Positions 22,591-30,291 of a DNA stretch of 32,752 bases are shown piece by piece. The stretch comes from Myxococcota bacterium. Lineage in GTDB: Bacteria > Myxococcota_A > Polyangia > Polyangiales > Houyiibacteriaceae. Within the stretch, counting starts at the first letter, position 1; every line of letters starts with the position of its first letter. The stretch lies in contig JANQQS010000207.1 of the NCBI GenBank assembly GCA_028284955.1, positions 1 to 32,752 on the forward strand, written 5' to 3'. The notes under the pieces were generated by a model. That model was given only the letters and a program-made list of their open reading frames with translations. It made no database searches and had not been told where the DNA came from. Position numbers and translations under genes: made by a program.

Positions 22591-25500
22591 GTGCGAATCT
22601 GCCACCAGTGCGGAGCCGGCTGCAACCCCGGGGATCGCTTTTGCGCTTCGTGTGGTTGCGTGCTTGAGACTGAGGCCTCAGTGGGCAACGCCGATCCGCT
22701 CATCGGCAGAACAATAGGCGGGTCGTACGTCCTCCAAGAACTGGTGGGCGTAGGGGGCATGGGTCGAGTGTATCGCGCCGAGCAAAGCACACTTGGGCGT
22801 ACGGTTGCCGTGAAGGTCATACACCCGCATTTGTTGGGAGACGATCAGACGGTGGCGAGGTTCTATACGGAGGCGCGAGCTTCGAGCCGCCTCAACCATC
22901 CCAATAGCGTCAGCATCATCGACTTCGGGCGAACTGATGACGGCATTTTGTATTTGGTGATGGAACATCTTCGGGGAAGCGATTTGGCTACCGTGATGTA
23001 CGAAGAAGGCCCGCTACCTTTTTCGAGAATCGCAGACATCATCTCGTCCTCGTTGGATGCGCTCGGTGAGGCGCACGCGCTCGATATCGTGCACCGAGAT
23101 CTCAAGCCGGAAAATATTATTCTGCGTCGGCTTCGCTCCGGGCGCGATCTCGTCAAAGTGGTTGACTTTGGGCTCGCCACCATTGTCGATGCGGGAAAAA
23201 CATCGATTACCAAGCCGGGGTTGGTTTGTGGGACGCCCGACTATATGGCGCCGGAGCAAGGGCGTGGCGAGCAAGTCGATGGCCGGGTCGACCTCTACGC
23301 CGCGGGGGTGATGCTGTTCGAGTTGCTTACCGAGCGCTTGCCGTATGTGGATGAGACGCCCACCAAAGTCGTGATGCGTCACATTCACGACCCAGTTCCG
23401 GATCCGCGGCAAGTCGCGCCGAGCCGCCAGATTTCGGATGCGTGGGCGGAGCTTGCGATGCGCGCGCTGGCGAAATCGAGAGACGAGCGTTTTCAGAACG
23501 CACATGAAATGCGGAAAGCGGTTTTGCAGGTTTCCGATCCGCAGAGCACGTCTGCAGACAAGACTCAAAACTGCATGGCGTGTGGCGCCCGGAATCCGGT
23601 GAGAATGAGGTTTTGCGGGTCTTGTGGGGCGCGCTTGACGAGCCAAGTCGGAGGGTCTGCCGCGTCACGGGCCCGTGCGTCTTTTTTTCCTGCAGTGGCG
23701 GCCACGAGGCCCATCGTGGGCCGGAGCAGAGAGCTCGACTATCTCGATCGGGTTCGTGTGGACACAAAAGGAAAAACGGTTTGGGTTCGGGTCTTGGGGG
23801 AATCGGGAGTAGGGAAGACTCGTTTTCTCAAGGAAGCCGCGGATCGGTTTTCAGATACGGGCGATTTCGTGGTGTGGAGTGGGCCGAATCCCACGGGCGC
23901 GTTGGTGAGCTACGGCTCTGCTCGCGAGCTGATTTATGGTCTGCTCCAGATCAATCGCAGCGGCGTTCGCTCGTTATCGCTCGATACCCATTCGTCCCCA
24001 GATCCGTTGGTTCGAGCGGGGCTCGAAGAGCTAAACGATGCGGTTGGGTTGCCGGGGTCCGAGGGTGGCTCGAAAGCCGGCGCAGTTGCGGCTGCTTTAG
24101 CGTGGGCGGTGGACGATGCGCTCGCGCGCTCATCCGCCGAGCGAGTGGTGTTGATTGTTGACGATCTGGTGCGCTGTGATGGGCTGTCTCAGGAAGTTGT
24201 GCGTCGGCTTCCCAGTCTCGTGCGAGGGACCTCGATACTTCTGTTGACGGCGGGGGCTACTCCGGCAGGGGCGGGTATCGAGCCAATCGATCTGCGACTA
24301 TTGGGTCTCGAAGAAAAGGACGTTGTTCGTTTTTTGTCGGGTTGGGAGGCAGACGAATCGGGCCACGCGGGTGCCTCGCGGACCCTTGAGGCACTTGCTC
24401 CGCTCGAAGAACGTCGGATGCTCCCGCTTTACTTGGAGCAGCTGCAGGGGCTCGGGTGGACGCGAGGCAAAGACGAGACAGTTCCACCTCGCCTCGCCGA
24501 TGTCGTGGCGCAGCGTATCGAGAGGCTCGGGGTGTCCGCACGGCGGGTGCTGCAGGCAGCTTCGGTGCTGGGTGAACGGTGTCGTCTCGACGAGCTTCGA
24601 AAGGTGGCAGACTCGAATTCGCTTGATGGAATCGAGGAGCTTGAGAAGAGTCATTTTCTTCACGTTTCGGCGAATGAGGTCGAAATCGTGCATCCTTTCG
24701 TTCGCGAGTTGGTCGAAGCGTTTATTCCTGCCGAGGCGCGCAAAGAGCTCCACCAAAGAGCGTTGACGATGCGCACGGAATCGGGAGCACCTCTCGAAGT
24801 GTGCGCGGAACACTCCTATCGCGCTGGTGATGCGATGAGCACATTGGTGGTGCTCGAGCGAATGGGCGATTTGGCGACTCGTCGCGGAGACCATTTCGCG
24901 GCAGTTCTCTCGTTTCGCCGCGCCCTGGATCTCGCACGACGAGAAATGCTGGAAAGCGGCGATGCCGTGATGGATGCGGCCTTATTGACGTTTAGCCGTA
25001 AGCTGGGCTCGGTCCTTCGAAAGACTGGTGACCTTTCGGGCGCAGAAGGTGTGTTGCGGGAGGCCATGGACCTGACGCGACCGGCGAGCGTCGATCGAGC
25101 AAAAATGCATTTAGCATTGGGGCATGTGGCTTTTGACCGTGGTCGGGTGCGCGACGCGGTCCGTCAATATGGGAGCGCTCTGGAGTGGGTTGCGGGGGCT
25201 GATCTAGAAACCGAGTATCGTTTGCAGCGCGCGATGGCACGTGCGCGAAGCGAGGACGGTCATCCGGCGGACGCGCTTTCGGCATATCAGCGGGCGTCGG
25301 AGATTCTCGCGCGCGTGGATTTTCCCCCGGCAGAAAAAATCTCGCTCGATTTGGAACTCGCTCAAGTGTTTGTCCACAGCAACGATTTCAACGAAGCAGT
25401 TCGGCACGCGAGCGACGCCGAGCGTGCTGCCAAAGCTGCCGGCAGCAGTGGGCTGGTTGCCCAAGCGCTTGCGGCGCGCGCTGCGATCGAGGAAACCCAG

Positions 25501-25614
25501 GGCTATTTGGTGCGCGCCGGAGATCGCTATGGGGAAGCTGCCGCGGAAGCGGCGCAAGCAGGGGATGCGGATGCGTTCTTCAAGTGGCGCTCGGCAGCGG
25601 AAGTCGTACACTAA
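22591..25614 (+). CDS. Ser/Thr protein kinase with zinc ribbons, AAA ATPase and TPR domains
   Basis: The 1007-residue protein starts at a GTG directly before a zinc ribbon (CHQC at 4-7, CASC at 18-21). A Hanks-type kinase domain (about 45-310) follows with GVGGMGRVY, Lys75 in VAVK, HRDLKPEN (Asp170), DFG (192-194) and GTPDYMAPEQ, so it should be active. A second zinc ribbon (from Cys328) leads to an AAA/STAND-like ATPase with P-loop GESGVGKT (403-410) and Walker-B-like VVLIVDDL. TPR-like helical repeats fill the C-terminal 300 residues. The layout resembles PknK-type kinases. It has no transmembrane segment. The frame is open to 22516, but that overlaps the divergent gene. The protease gene follows after 3 bp. 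Confidence 0.93.
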   Translation: MRICHQCGAGCNPGDRFCASCGCVLETEASVGNADPLIGRTIGGSYVLQELVGVGGMGRVYRAEQSTLGRTVAVKVIHPHLLGDDQTVARFYTEARASSRLNHPNSVSIIDFGRTDDGILYLVMEHLRGSDLATVMYEEGPLPFSRIADIISSSLDALGEAHALDIVHRDLKPENIILRRLRSGRDLVKVVDFGLATIVDAGKTSITKPGLVCGTPDYMAPEQGRGEQVDGRVDLYAAGVMLFELLTERLPYVDETPTKVVMRHIHDPVPDPRQVAPSRQISDAWAELAMRALAKSRDERFQNAHEMRKAVLQVSDPQSTSADKTQNCMACGARNPVRMRFCGSCGARLTSQVGGSAASRARASFFPAVAATRPIVGRSRELDYLDRVRVDTKGKTVWVRVLGESGVGKTRFLKEAADRFSDTGDFVVWSGPNPTGALVSYGSARELIYGLLQINRSGVRSLSLDTHSSPDPLVRAGLEELNDAVGLPGSEGGSKAGAVAAALAWAVDDALARSSAERVVLIVDDLVRCDGLSQEVVRRLPSLVRGTSILLLTAGATPAGAGIEPIDLRLLGLEEKDVVRFLSGWEADESGHAGASRTLEALAPLEERRMLPLYLEQLQGLGWTRGKDETVPPRLADVVAQRIERLGVSARRVLQAASVLGERCRLDELRKVADSNSLDGIEELEKSHFLHVSANEVEIVHPFVRELVEAFIPAEARKELHQRALTMRTESGAPLEVCAEHSYRAGDAMSTLVVLERMGDLATRRGDHFAAVLSFRRALDLARREMLESGDAVMDAALLTFSRKLGSVLRKTGDLSGAEGVLREAMDLTRPASVDRAKMHLALGHVAFDRGRVRDAVRQYGSALEWVAGADLETEYRLQRAMARARSEDGHPADALSAYQRASEILARVDFPPAEKISLDLELAQVFVHSNDFNEAVRHASDAERAAKAAGSSGLVAQALAARAAIEETQGYLVRAGDRYGEAAAEAAQAGDADAFFKWRSAAEVVH

Positions 25615-25617
25615 ATC

Positions 25618-27492
25618 GTGGTCATAGGCGTGCTTGAGCGAGCGCGGTGTTGGCAAGTCATCGCCTTCACGCTCGCGATGTTGGGTTGCCAAATCGATTC
25701 GAAGCTGGGCGCCGGGCGGGCGTCGGTGGTGAGCGGCCAATCGGCAGGTGAGCTCGATCCCGCGGTGGTGGTAATTCGCGACCAGCTCAGAGGTCTGTGT
25801 ACGGGTACGTTGATTAGCCCTCGTGTTGTGCTTAGCGCGAAACATTGTGTTCAAGAGCCGCTGCGCTCAGAACCATCGGATCCTGGTCAGTTTTCGGTTG
25901 GGTTTGGAACCGACGTCGATGAACTGAATGCTGAGATTTCTGTGACCACCATCCGAACCACACCGGGGATGTATGACGTGATCGCCGGGAGGATCGACGG
26001 ATCTTTGGTCGGCGAAGATCTTTCCTTGCTGGTGCTTGCCGAACCGGCTCCGGTACGTTCGATTCCTTTGCGGCGATCCTCGGTCGATGAACGGATTCGA
26101 GATCGGACCCCGTTTTGGATCGCGGGATTTGGTGAGCGTCCAGGTTTTGATGCCGGGGAGCGCTTTCGAACGAGTACCGTGATTTCTTCATCCGAAGGGG
26201 CGGTGTTGTTTGGTCCGCCGGCGGTGTGTCGGGGAGATTCAGGTGGCTCTTTGATCTCATCCGAACGCGAAGTGGTAGCGGTATCGTCGTTCAGTAACAA
26301 CGCGTGCGGATTCGGTCGCAACGCATACACCGCCGTTTTCGATTTTGTCGATATGATCGAAGAAGTCGTCGCAGACGCCGATCGATGCGTGCCTGGATCG
26401 CTGGAGCGTTGCGATGGCATCGACAACGACTGCGATGGCGAGGTGGACGAAGGATGTCGGGCTATCGGGGAGGATTGTCAACATGACGAGGAGTGCTCCT
26501 CCCTGCAGTGCGTGGGGCAGCCTTCGGTCTGTAGGCAGTCCTGTGATCCGTTGAGCCCCCGTTTGGGTTGTCCGGCCGGGTACTATTGCGATCGTGTGGA
26601 TTCGGGTGTGGGGCAATGCGCACGAGGATCTGCAGGCGGTCGGTCGTACGGAGTAGCCTGCGCGGACGACGTGGATTGCGAATCGCTACATTGCGCTCCA
26701 GACCGAGAAGGAATCACGAGATGTTACGATCCGTGTATCCCCGGTCGAGGATCGTGCCTCGGCGGCGAGGTATGCAGCGGTAGCGCAGGCGCCGAGAGCT
26801 GCGTCGCCGCGGCCCAGGACATGCGCGCGTTTGGAGAGCCGTGTGACCATTCATCGATGTGTGCTTCCGGTCGATGCTTTATCGAACTGGGGAGCATGTA
26901 TTGCACGCGTGATTGTGTCGGTGATGGTGCTTGTCCTTCCGGTTATCATTGCCGAACGACGGATGGCGAAGGGCAATGCGTTCGTGGCTATCGAAGTGGT
27001 CTCGGAGCACCGTGCGTGCGTAGCGGCGATTGTGTCGAAGGTCTGCTGTGTATCTCCGAGGGCGATGTTGCCTGGTGCGCTCCTCCATGTGAAGAAGGCT
27101 CGGGACGCGCGGATGGTGCGCAGACCTGTCCTTCGGACTACATATGCGAGGACGCGAACGGGCGACAGGTCTGTATTCCGGAGCGCCTTCCGCTATGGGG
27201 ACGCTGCCGAGACGATAACGATTGCGCTTCGCGCACCTGCCGTTCGATTGGTCCGGTGGGCGACCGTCGATGCACCCGCTCCTGTCGTACGACGAACCCC
27301 TGCGACACTGGTTTCGTTTGTTTGCGAGATGCAGGCGATGGTGTGGCGGCTTGTGTTTCCACGCGCCATCTGAACGGTCAGCTCGAGGGAGGCGGATGCG
27401 CGGTCTCGGCGCGTCCGGCATACGGCGGGTGGGGGATATTGATAGTGTTCGGGTGGTTGCTGTTGCGGCGCCGGCGCGGCGGGTCGTCGTAG
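25618..27492 (+). CDS. Secreted trypsin-like protease with Cys-rich repeats and MYXO-CTERM-like tail
   Basis: The 624-residue protein has an N-terminal signal ending LAMLGC, a possible lipobox with Met at -3. A trypsin-like domain (about 38-255) carries the triad His76 (SAKHC), Asp134 (GEDLSLLVL) and Ser208 (GDSGGS). A MopE-type Asp/Cys motif, CDGIDNDCDGEVDEGC (about 265-280), is followed by five Cys-rich repeats of about 60 residues. The repeats begin near GEDCQHDEEC, GVACADDVDC, GEPCDHSSMC, GAPCVRSGDC and GRCRDDNDC. The C terminus (GGGC, a hydrophobic segment, RRRRGGSS) fits a MYXO-CTERM sorting tag. It is probably a cell-surface protease. The GTG start is 3 bp after the kinase stop, so the two are co-transcribed. 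Confidence 0.9.
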   Translation: MVIGVLERARCWQVIAFTLAMLGCQIDSKLGAGRASVVSGQSAGELDPAVVVIRDQLRGLCTGTLISPRVVLSAKHCVQEPLRSEPSDPGQFSVGFGTDVDELNAEISVTTIRTTPGMYDVIAGRIDGSLVGEDLSLLVLAEPAPVRSIPLRRSSVDERIRDRTPFWIAGFGERPGFDAGERFRTSTVISSSEGAVLFGPPAVCRGDSGGSLISSEREVVAVSSFSNNACGFGRNAYTAVFDFVDMIEEVVADADRCVPGSLERCDGIDNDCDGEVDEGCRAIGEDCQHDEECSSLQCVGQPSVCRQSCDPLSPRLGCPAGYYCDRVDSGVGQCARGSAGGRSYGVACADDVDCESLHCAPDREGITRCYDPCIPGRGSCLGGEVCSGSAGAESCVAAAQDMRAFGEPCDHSSMCASGRCFIELGSMYCTRDCVGDGACPSGYHCRTTDGEGQCVRGYRSGLGAPCVRSGDCVEGLLCISEGDVAWCAPPCEEGSGRADGAQTCPSDYICEDANGRQVCIPERLPLWGRCRDDNDCASRTCRSIGPVGDRRCTRSCRTTNPCDTGFVCLRDAGDGVAACVSTRHLNGQLEGGGCAVSARPAYGGWGILIVFGWLLLRRRRGGSS

Positions 27493-27547
27493 CCATGTGC
27501 TTTCCCCGCGGGTGCGCGATTGGTGATGCTGCTATGGTTCCCTGGCT

Positions 27548-28102
27548 GTGGATCAATACGTCGCTCTTCTTTTCTCTCTCGTGCTGGGCTCCGCCTGCAG
27601 TGATCTGAGCGAGTTCCGTACGCAGTCCGACGAAGTCTATCGCGGCGTCGTGTTCGGGACTGAGCGTGACTGTGAGACACAACCTTGCTCGTTTATTCGT
27701 CGAGGATTTCCGAACGAAGCAGTGTTGGAGATGGATTTTGATCCCTCAGAGGCAACCGGAAGCCCCGGAAGCGTGACGGTGTCGGGGGAGCTCTGCGATC
27801 CAGCATTGTCTCAGACCCCGCTGCTTCCTATTCCTCCTCTCTTTCACGATCAGCTGAGCCAATATGATTTTCCAGGAAACGGCCGACTTCGAAACTATCT
27901 GTTTTTAGCTCGGCCATCTGATGGGCCGCTCTCGGGTCGTGACGCGATGGTGTTCGTTTCGCTGATTCGAGGCGGACGCGCGGAAGTCCGAGTGATCGCA
28001 GGAACGGGACAAAGCGCTTGCGATCCAAGCGACTGTGATCGCCGCGCAACTGGGGATTGCGACTTCTTCGGCGTGTTTGCCCTCGAGAAAACACAGCGAT
28101 GA
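27548..28102 (+). CDS. Predicted lipoprotein of unknown function
   Basis: The 184-residue protein starts at a GTG with a short signal, ALLFSLVLGSAC, a weak lipobox with Gly at -3. The mature part is mostly beta-like with scattered cysteines (RDCETQPCSF, GELCDPAL, a C-terminal CDPSDCDRRATGDCDFFGVF). I recognise no family. It follows the protease gene by 55 bp and its stop overlaps the tsaD start in ATGA. It is therefore probably part of the same transcript as tsaD. Confidence 0.78.
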   Translation: MDQYVALLFSLVLGSACSDLSEFRTQSDEVYRGVVFGTERDCETQPCSFIRRGFPNEAVLEMDFDPSEATGSPGSVTVSGELCDPALSQTPLLPIPPLFHDQLSQYDFPGNGRLRNYLFLARPSDGPLSGRDAMVFVSLIRGGRAEVRVIAGTGQSACDPSDCDRRATGDCDFFGVFALEKTQR

Positions 28103-29157
28103 TCGTTTTGGGTATCGAAAGCTCCTGCGATGAAACCGCTGCAGCGCTCGTAAACGAGCACGGCGATGTCTTGTCCGATGTGGTGGCGAGTCAAATCGAC
28201 GTGCACGCAGAGTTTGGCGGGATTGTTCCGGAGCTCGCGTCGCGCGCGCATATTCGGAATATCGTTCCGGTGATTCGGAACGCTGTGTCGGTCTTACCGG
28301 GTGGCTTTTCGGACGTGGACGCTTTCGCAGTGACGCAGGGCCCGGGATTGGTTGGTGCCCTCTTGGTCGGACTGCAGACCGCTAAGAGTCTGGCGTGGAG
28401 CGTCGGCCGTCCGCTGGTTGGGGTCAATCACCTAGATGGTCATCTTTTGGCGGTCCACCTTCGTAAGGAGGGTGAATCTCGGAGAGCGCCCGAGTATCCA
28501 TACATCGCGCTCTTGGCAAGTGGGGGTCACACCGCCATCTACCGTGTTCAGTCGTGGTCTGACATCAGATTGCTGGGTCAAACGCGCGACGACGCCGCAG
28601 GCGAGGCTTTTGATAAAGCCGCGAAGATGCTGTCGCTGGGCTATCCTGGCGGCCCGGTGGTCGATCGATTGGCGGGAGAGGGATGTCTGGAGCAGAAATT
28701 GTTTTCCGTGCCCATGCCCTCGCTAGAGAATCTCGATTTCAGTTTTTCAGGGCTCAAATCGGCGCTCGCCCGACACATTGAGCTACGAGGTATTCCAGGA
28801 GGTCGCGGGCTCGCCGATCTTTGCGCGTCTTTTCAGTTTGCCGTGGTGGAGGCATTGGTGAGGAAGAGCGTAGCCGCATGCAAGACCCAGGGCGTTCCTC
28901 GATTGGTGTTGACCGGTGGCGTCGCCGCGAATCGAGGTTTGCGAGAGCGCGCGAAGCAATCGTGCTTGGCTGAGGGGATTGAGCTCTACGTACCTCCGGC
29001 GGCCAGCTGCACAGACAACGCGGCGATGATTGCGTACGCGGGAGCCCTGCGACTTGCGGCAGGAGAGCAGGACGAAGCTCCAACGGTGTACTCGCGAGAC
29101 CCGCACCGCCGACGTGGTAAGTTTCGTCGTGATGGAACCTTGGCACCGAGGACCTAG
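28099..29157 (+). CDS. tsaD: tRNA N6-threonylcarbamoyladenosine transferase subunit
   Basis: The 352-residue protein is TsaD, the catalytic subunit that moves the threonylcarbamoyl group onto A37 of tRNAs reading ANN codons, working with TsaB and TsaE in the cytoplasm. It starts VLGIESSCDETAAALV, has the metal-binding GVNHLDGHLLAVH segment (about 108-120), ALLASGGHTAI, QTRDDAAGEAFDKAAKMLSLGYPGGP, the GGVAANRGLR block and CTDNAAMIAYAG near the end. Length is typical. The start is the ATG at 28099, which overlaps the upstream lipoprotein stop in ATGA; longer forms lack the family N terminus. Confidence 0.97.
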   Translation: MIVLGIESSCDETAAALVNEHGDVLSDVVASQIDVHAEFGGIVPELASRAHIRNIVPVIRNAVSVLPGGFSDVDAFAVTQGPGLVGALLVGLQTAKSLAWSVGRPLVGVNHLDGHLLAVHLRKEGESRRAPEYPYIALLASGGHTAIYRVQSWSDIRLLGQTRDDAAGEAFDKAAKMLSLGYPGGPVVDRLAGEGCLEQKLFSVPMPSLENLDFSFSGLKSALARHIELRGIPGGRGLADLCASFQFAVVEALVRKSVAACKTQGVPRLVLTGGVAANRGLRERAKQSCLAEGIELYVPPAASCTDNAAMIAYAGALRLAAGEQDEAPTVYSRDPHRRRGKFRRDGTLAPRT

Positions 29158-29244
29158 TGTTGCGTCTAAAAAGTTTTGAGCGCAACACGAGTATTGTGTT
29201 CCGGGCGGCTACCGGAGCCGCTCATCGGTCGCTAAACTCGGCGC

Positions 29245-30291
29245 GTGGGAGAGCCGAAGACCGAAGAACCAACCCCTCGGAAGCTTCGCGAAGCTCGACG
29301 CCGCGGTGAAGTTGCTCAAAGCCGAGAACTAACATCTGCTGCCGTGGCGATTGTCGCGCTTATTGCGCTCTCATTTTGGTGGGAGCAGCGTGCCTGGTTT
29401 GCTCTTGAAAGCTGTTTTTCGACTATGGCGGCATTCGCTCTGCGCCCGAGCTCAGCTTCCGCGGTGCATTTTCTACACGCTGCATCTACTCAAGGCTTGA
29501 ACATCGCAGGTCCGGTTTTGGGTTTTATTTTCTTTTCGGCATTTGTGGCGAGCTTTCTTCAGGTGGGACCGATGTTCAGCGCCTATGCGTTTTCTTTTCG
29601 TGCCGAGCGAATCAGCTTGGGAAAGGGCCTGAGCAGAGTTCGTGAACGGATCGGGATCGACCAAGTTCTCGTCGGGCTCAAGTTCATCGGGTGCGCGACC
29701 CTGGTGGCCGCTGCGCTCTTGAACGACACCGCGGACATTGCCAACTTGGTTCGCGCCCCCGGCGAGAAAATCTTGAATGCCGCGGTACCGTTCATTCGCA
29801 ATGTTCTGTTTCGCGTGGTGTGCCTGCTGCTCGTATGGTCGGTCGTCGATTTTGCGTACAGGCGTTTGCGTTATCGTAAACAGCAACGGATGACTCCAGT
29901 GGAAGTTCGTCGAGAGCGCCGAGAAGAAGAAGGGGACCCGCTGGTTCGGCGACAGCGTGGCGAAGAGCATCGGCGCGTTGTCCACCAGGCGGCCTCCCAA
30001 TCCGTGGAATCGGCCCAGCTTGTGATTTGGGACGCACCGGTGGCCATCGCTGTCGATTTCCAGCTGCAGTGGGGAGATGCGCCGCCGGTGGTGGTGTCGA
30101 AGGCGGGGGGGACCGACGCCGCAACGCTACTCGCCCGGGCTCGAACGGCCGGCGTTCCGATCTTCTCTCCGAACTCTCCGCTACCTGAGCATGCGCGCGT
30201 GCGGCCAGGGCAACCGATACCTGTGAGCTGGTTTTCTCCAGTTGCGGAGCTCCTGCATCGCGCATGGAGGGAGCGCGATGCTCGAAGTTAG
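29245..30291 (+). CDS. Orphan FlhB/SctU-like export-apparatus protein lacking NPTH
   Basis: The 348-residue protein is a full-length relative of FlhB/YscU, the inner-membrane switch protein of flagellar and type III secretion. It has the N-terminal signature EEPTPRKLREARRRGEVAQSREL, four transmembrane segments (about 30-215), and the linker MTPVEVRRERREEEGDPLVRRQR. Its C-terminal domain has the usual PPVVVSKAGGTDA and GQPIPVSWFSPVAELL blocks. At the self-cleavage site, NPTH is replaced by APVA (264-267); only Pro remains, so cleavage should not occur. It starts at a GTG without a ribosome site; TAAACT lies 6 nt upstream. No other secretion gene is in the window. It overlaps priA by 14 bp. Confidence 0.88.
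   Translation: MGEPKTEEPTPRKLREARRRGEVAQSRELTSAAVAIVALIALSFWWEQRAWFALESCFSTMAAFALRPSSASAVHFLHAASTQGLNIAGPVLGFIFFSAFVASFLQVGPMFSAYAFSFRAERISLGKGLSRVRERIGIDQVLVGLKFIGCATLVAAALLNDTADIANLVRAPGEKILNAAVPFIRNVLFRVVCLLLVWSVVDFAYRRLRYRKQQRMTPVEVRRERREEEGDPLVRRQRGEEHRRVVHQAASQSVESAQLVIWDAPVAIAVDFQLQWGDAPPVVVSKAGGTDAATLLARARTAGVPIFSPNSPLPEHARVRPGQPIPVSWFSPVAELLHRAWRERDARS
30266..30273 (+). promoter_or_regulatory. Ribosome-binding site of priA
   Basis: GGAGGGAG lies 4 nt (7 nt from the GGAGG core) before the ATG at 30278, inside the coding end of the FlhB-like gene. It decides the priA start over the in-frame upstream codon at 30242. Confidence 0.75.

Noticed and set aside
29158-29244. tRNA or small RNA between tsaD and the FlhB-like gene
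   Set aside because: The gap has one short GC stem (GCGGCT/AGCCGC) but no cloverleaf, T-loop sequence or terminator.
29245-30291. Part of a type III secretion or flagellar operon
   Set aside because: Neighbours are tsaD and priA; no other export-apparatus gene is in the window.
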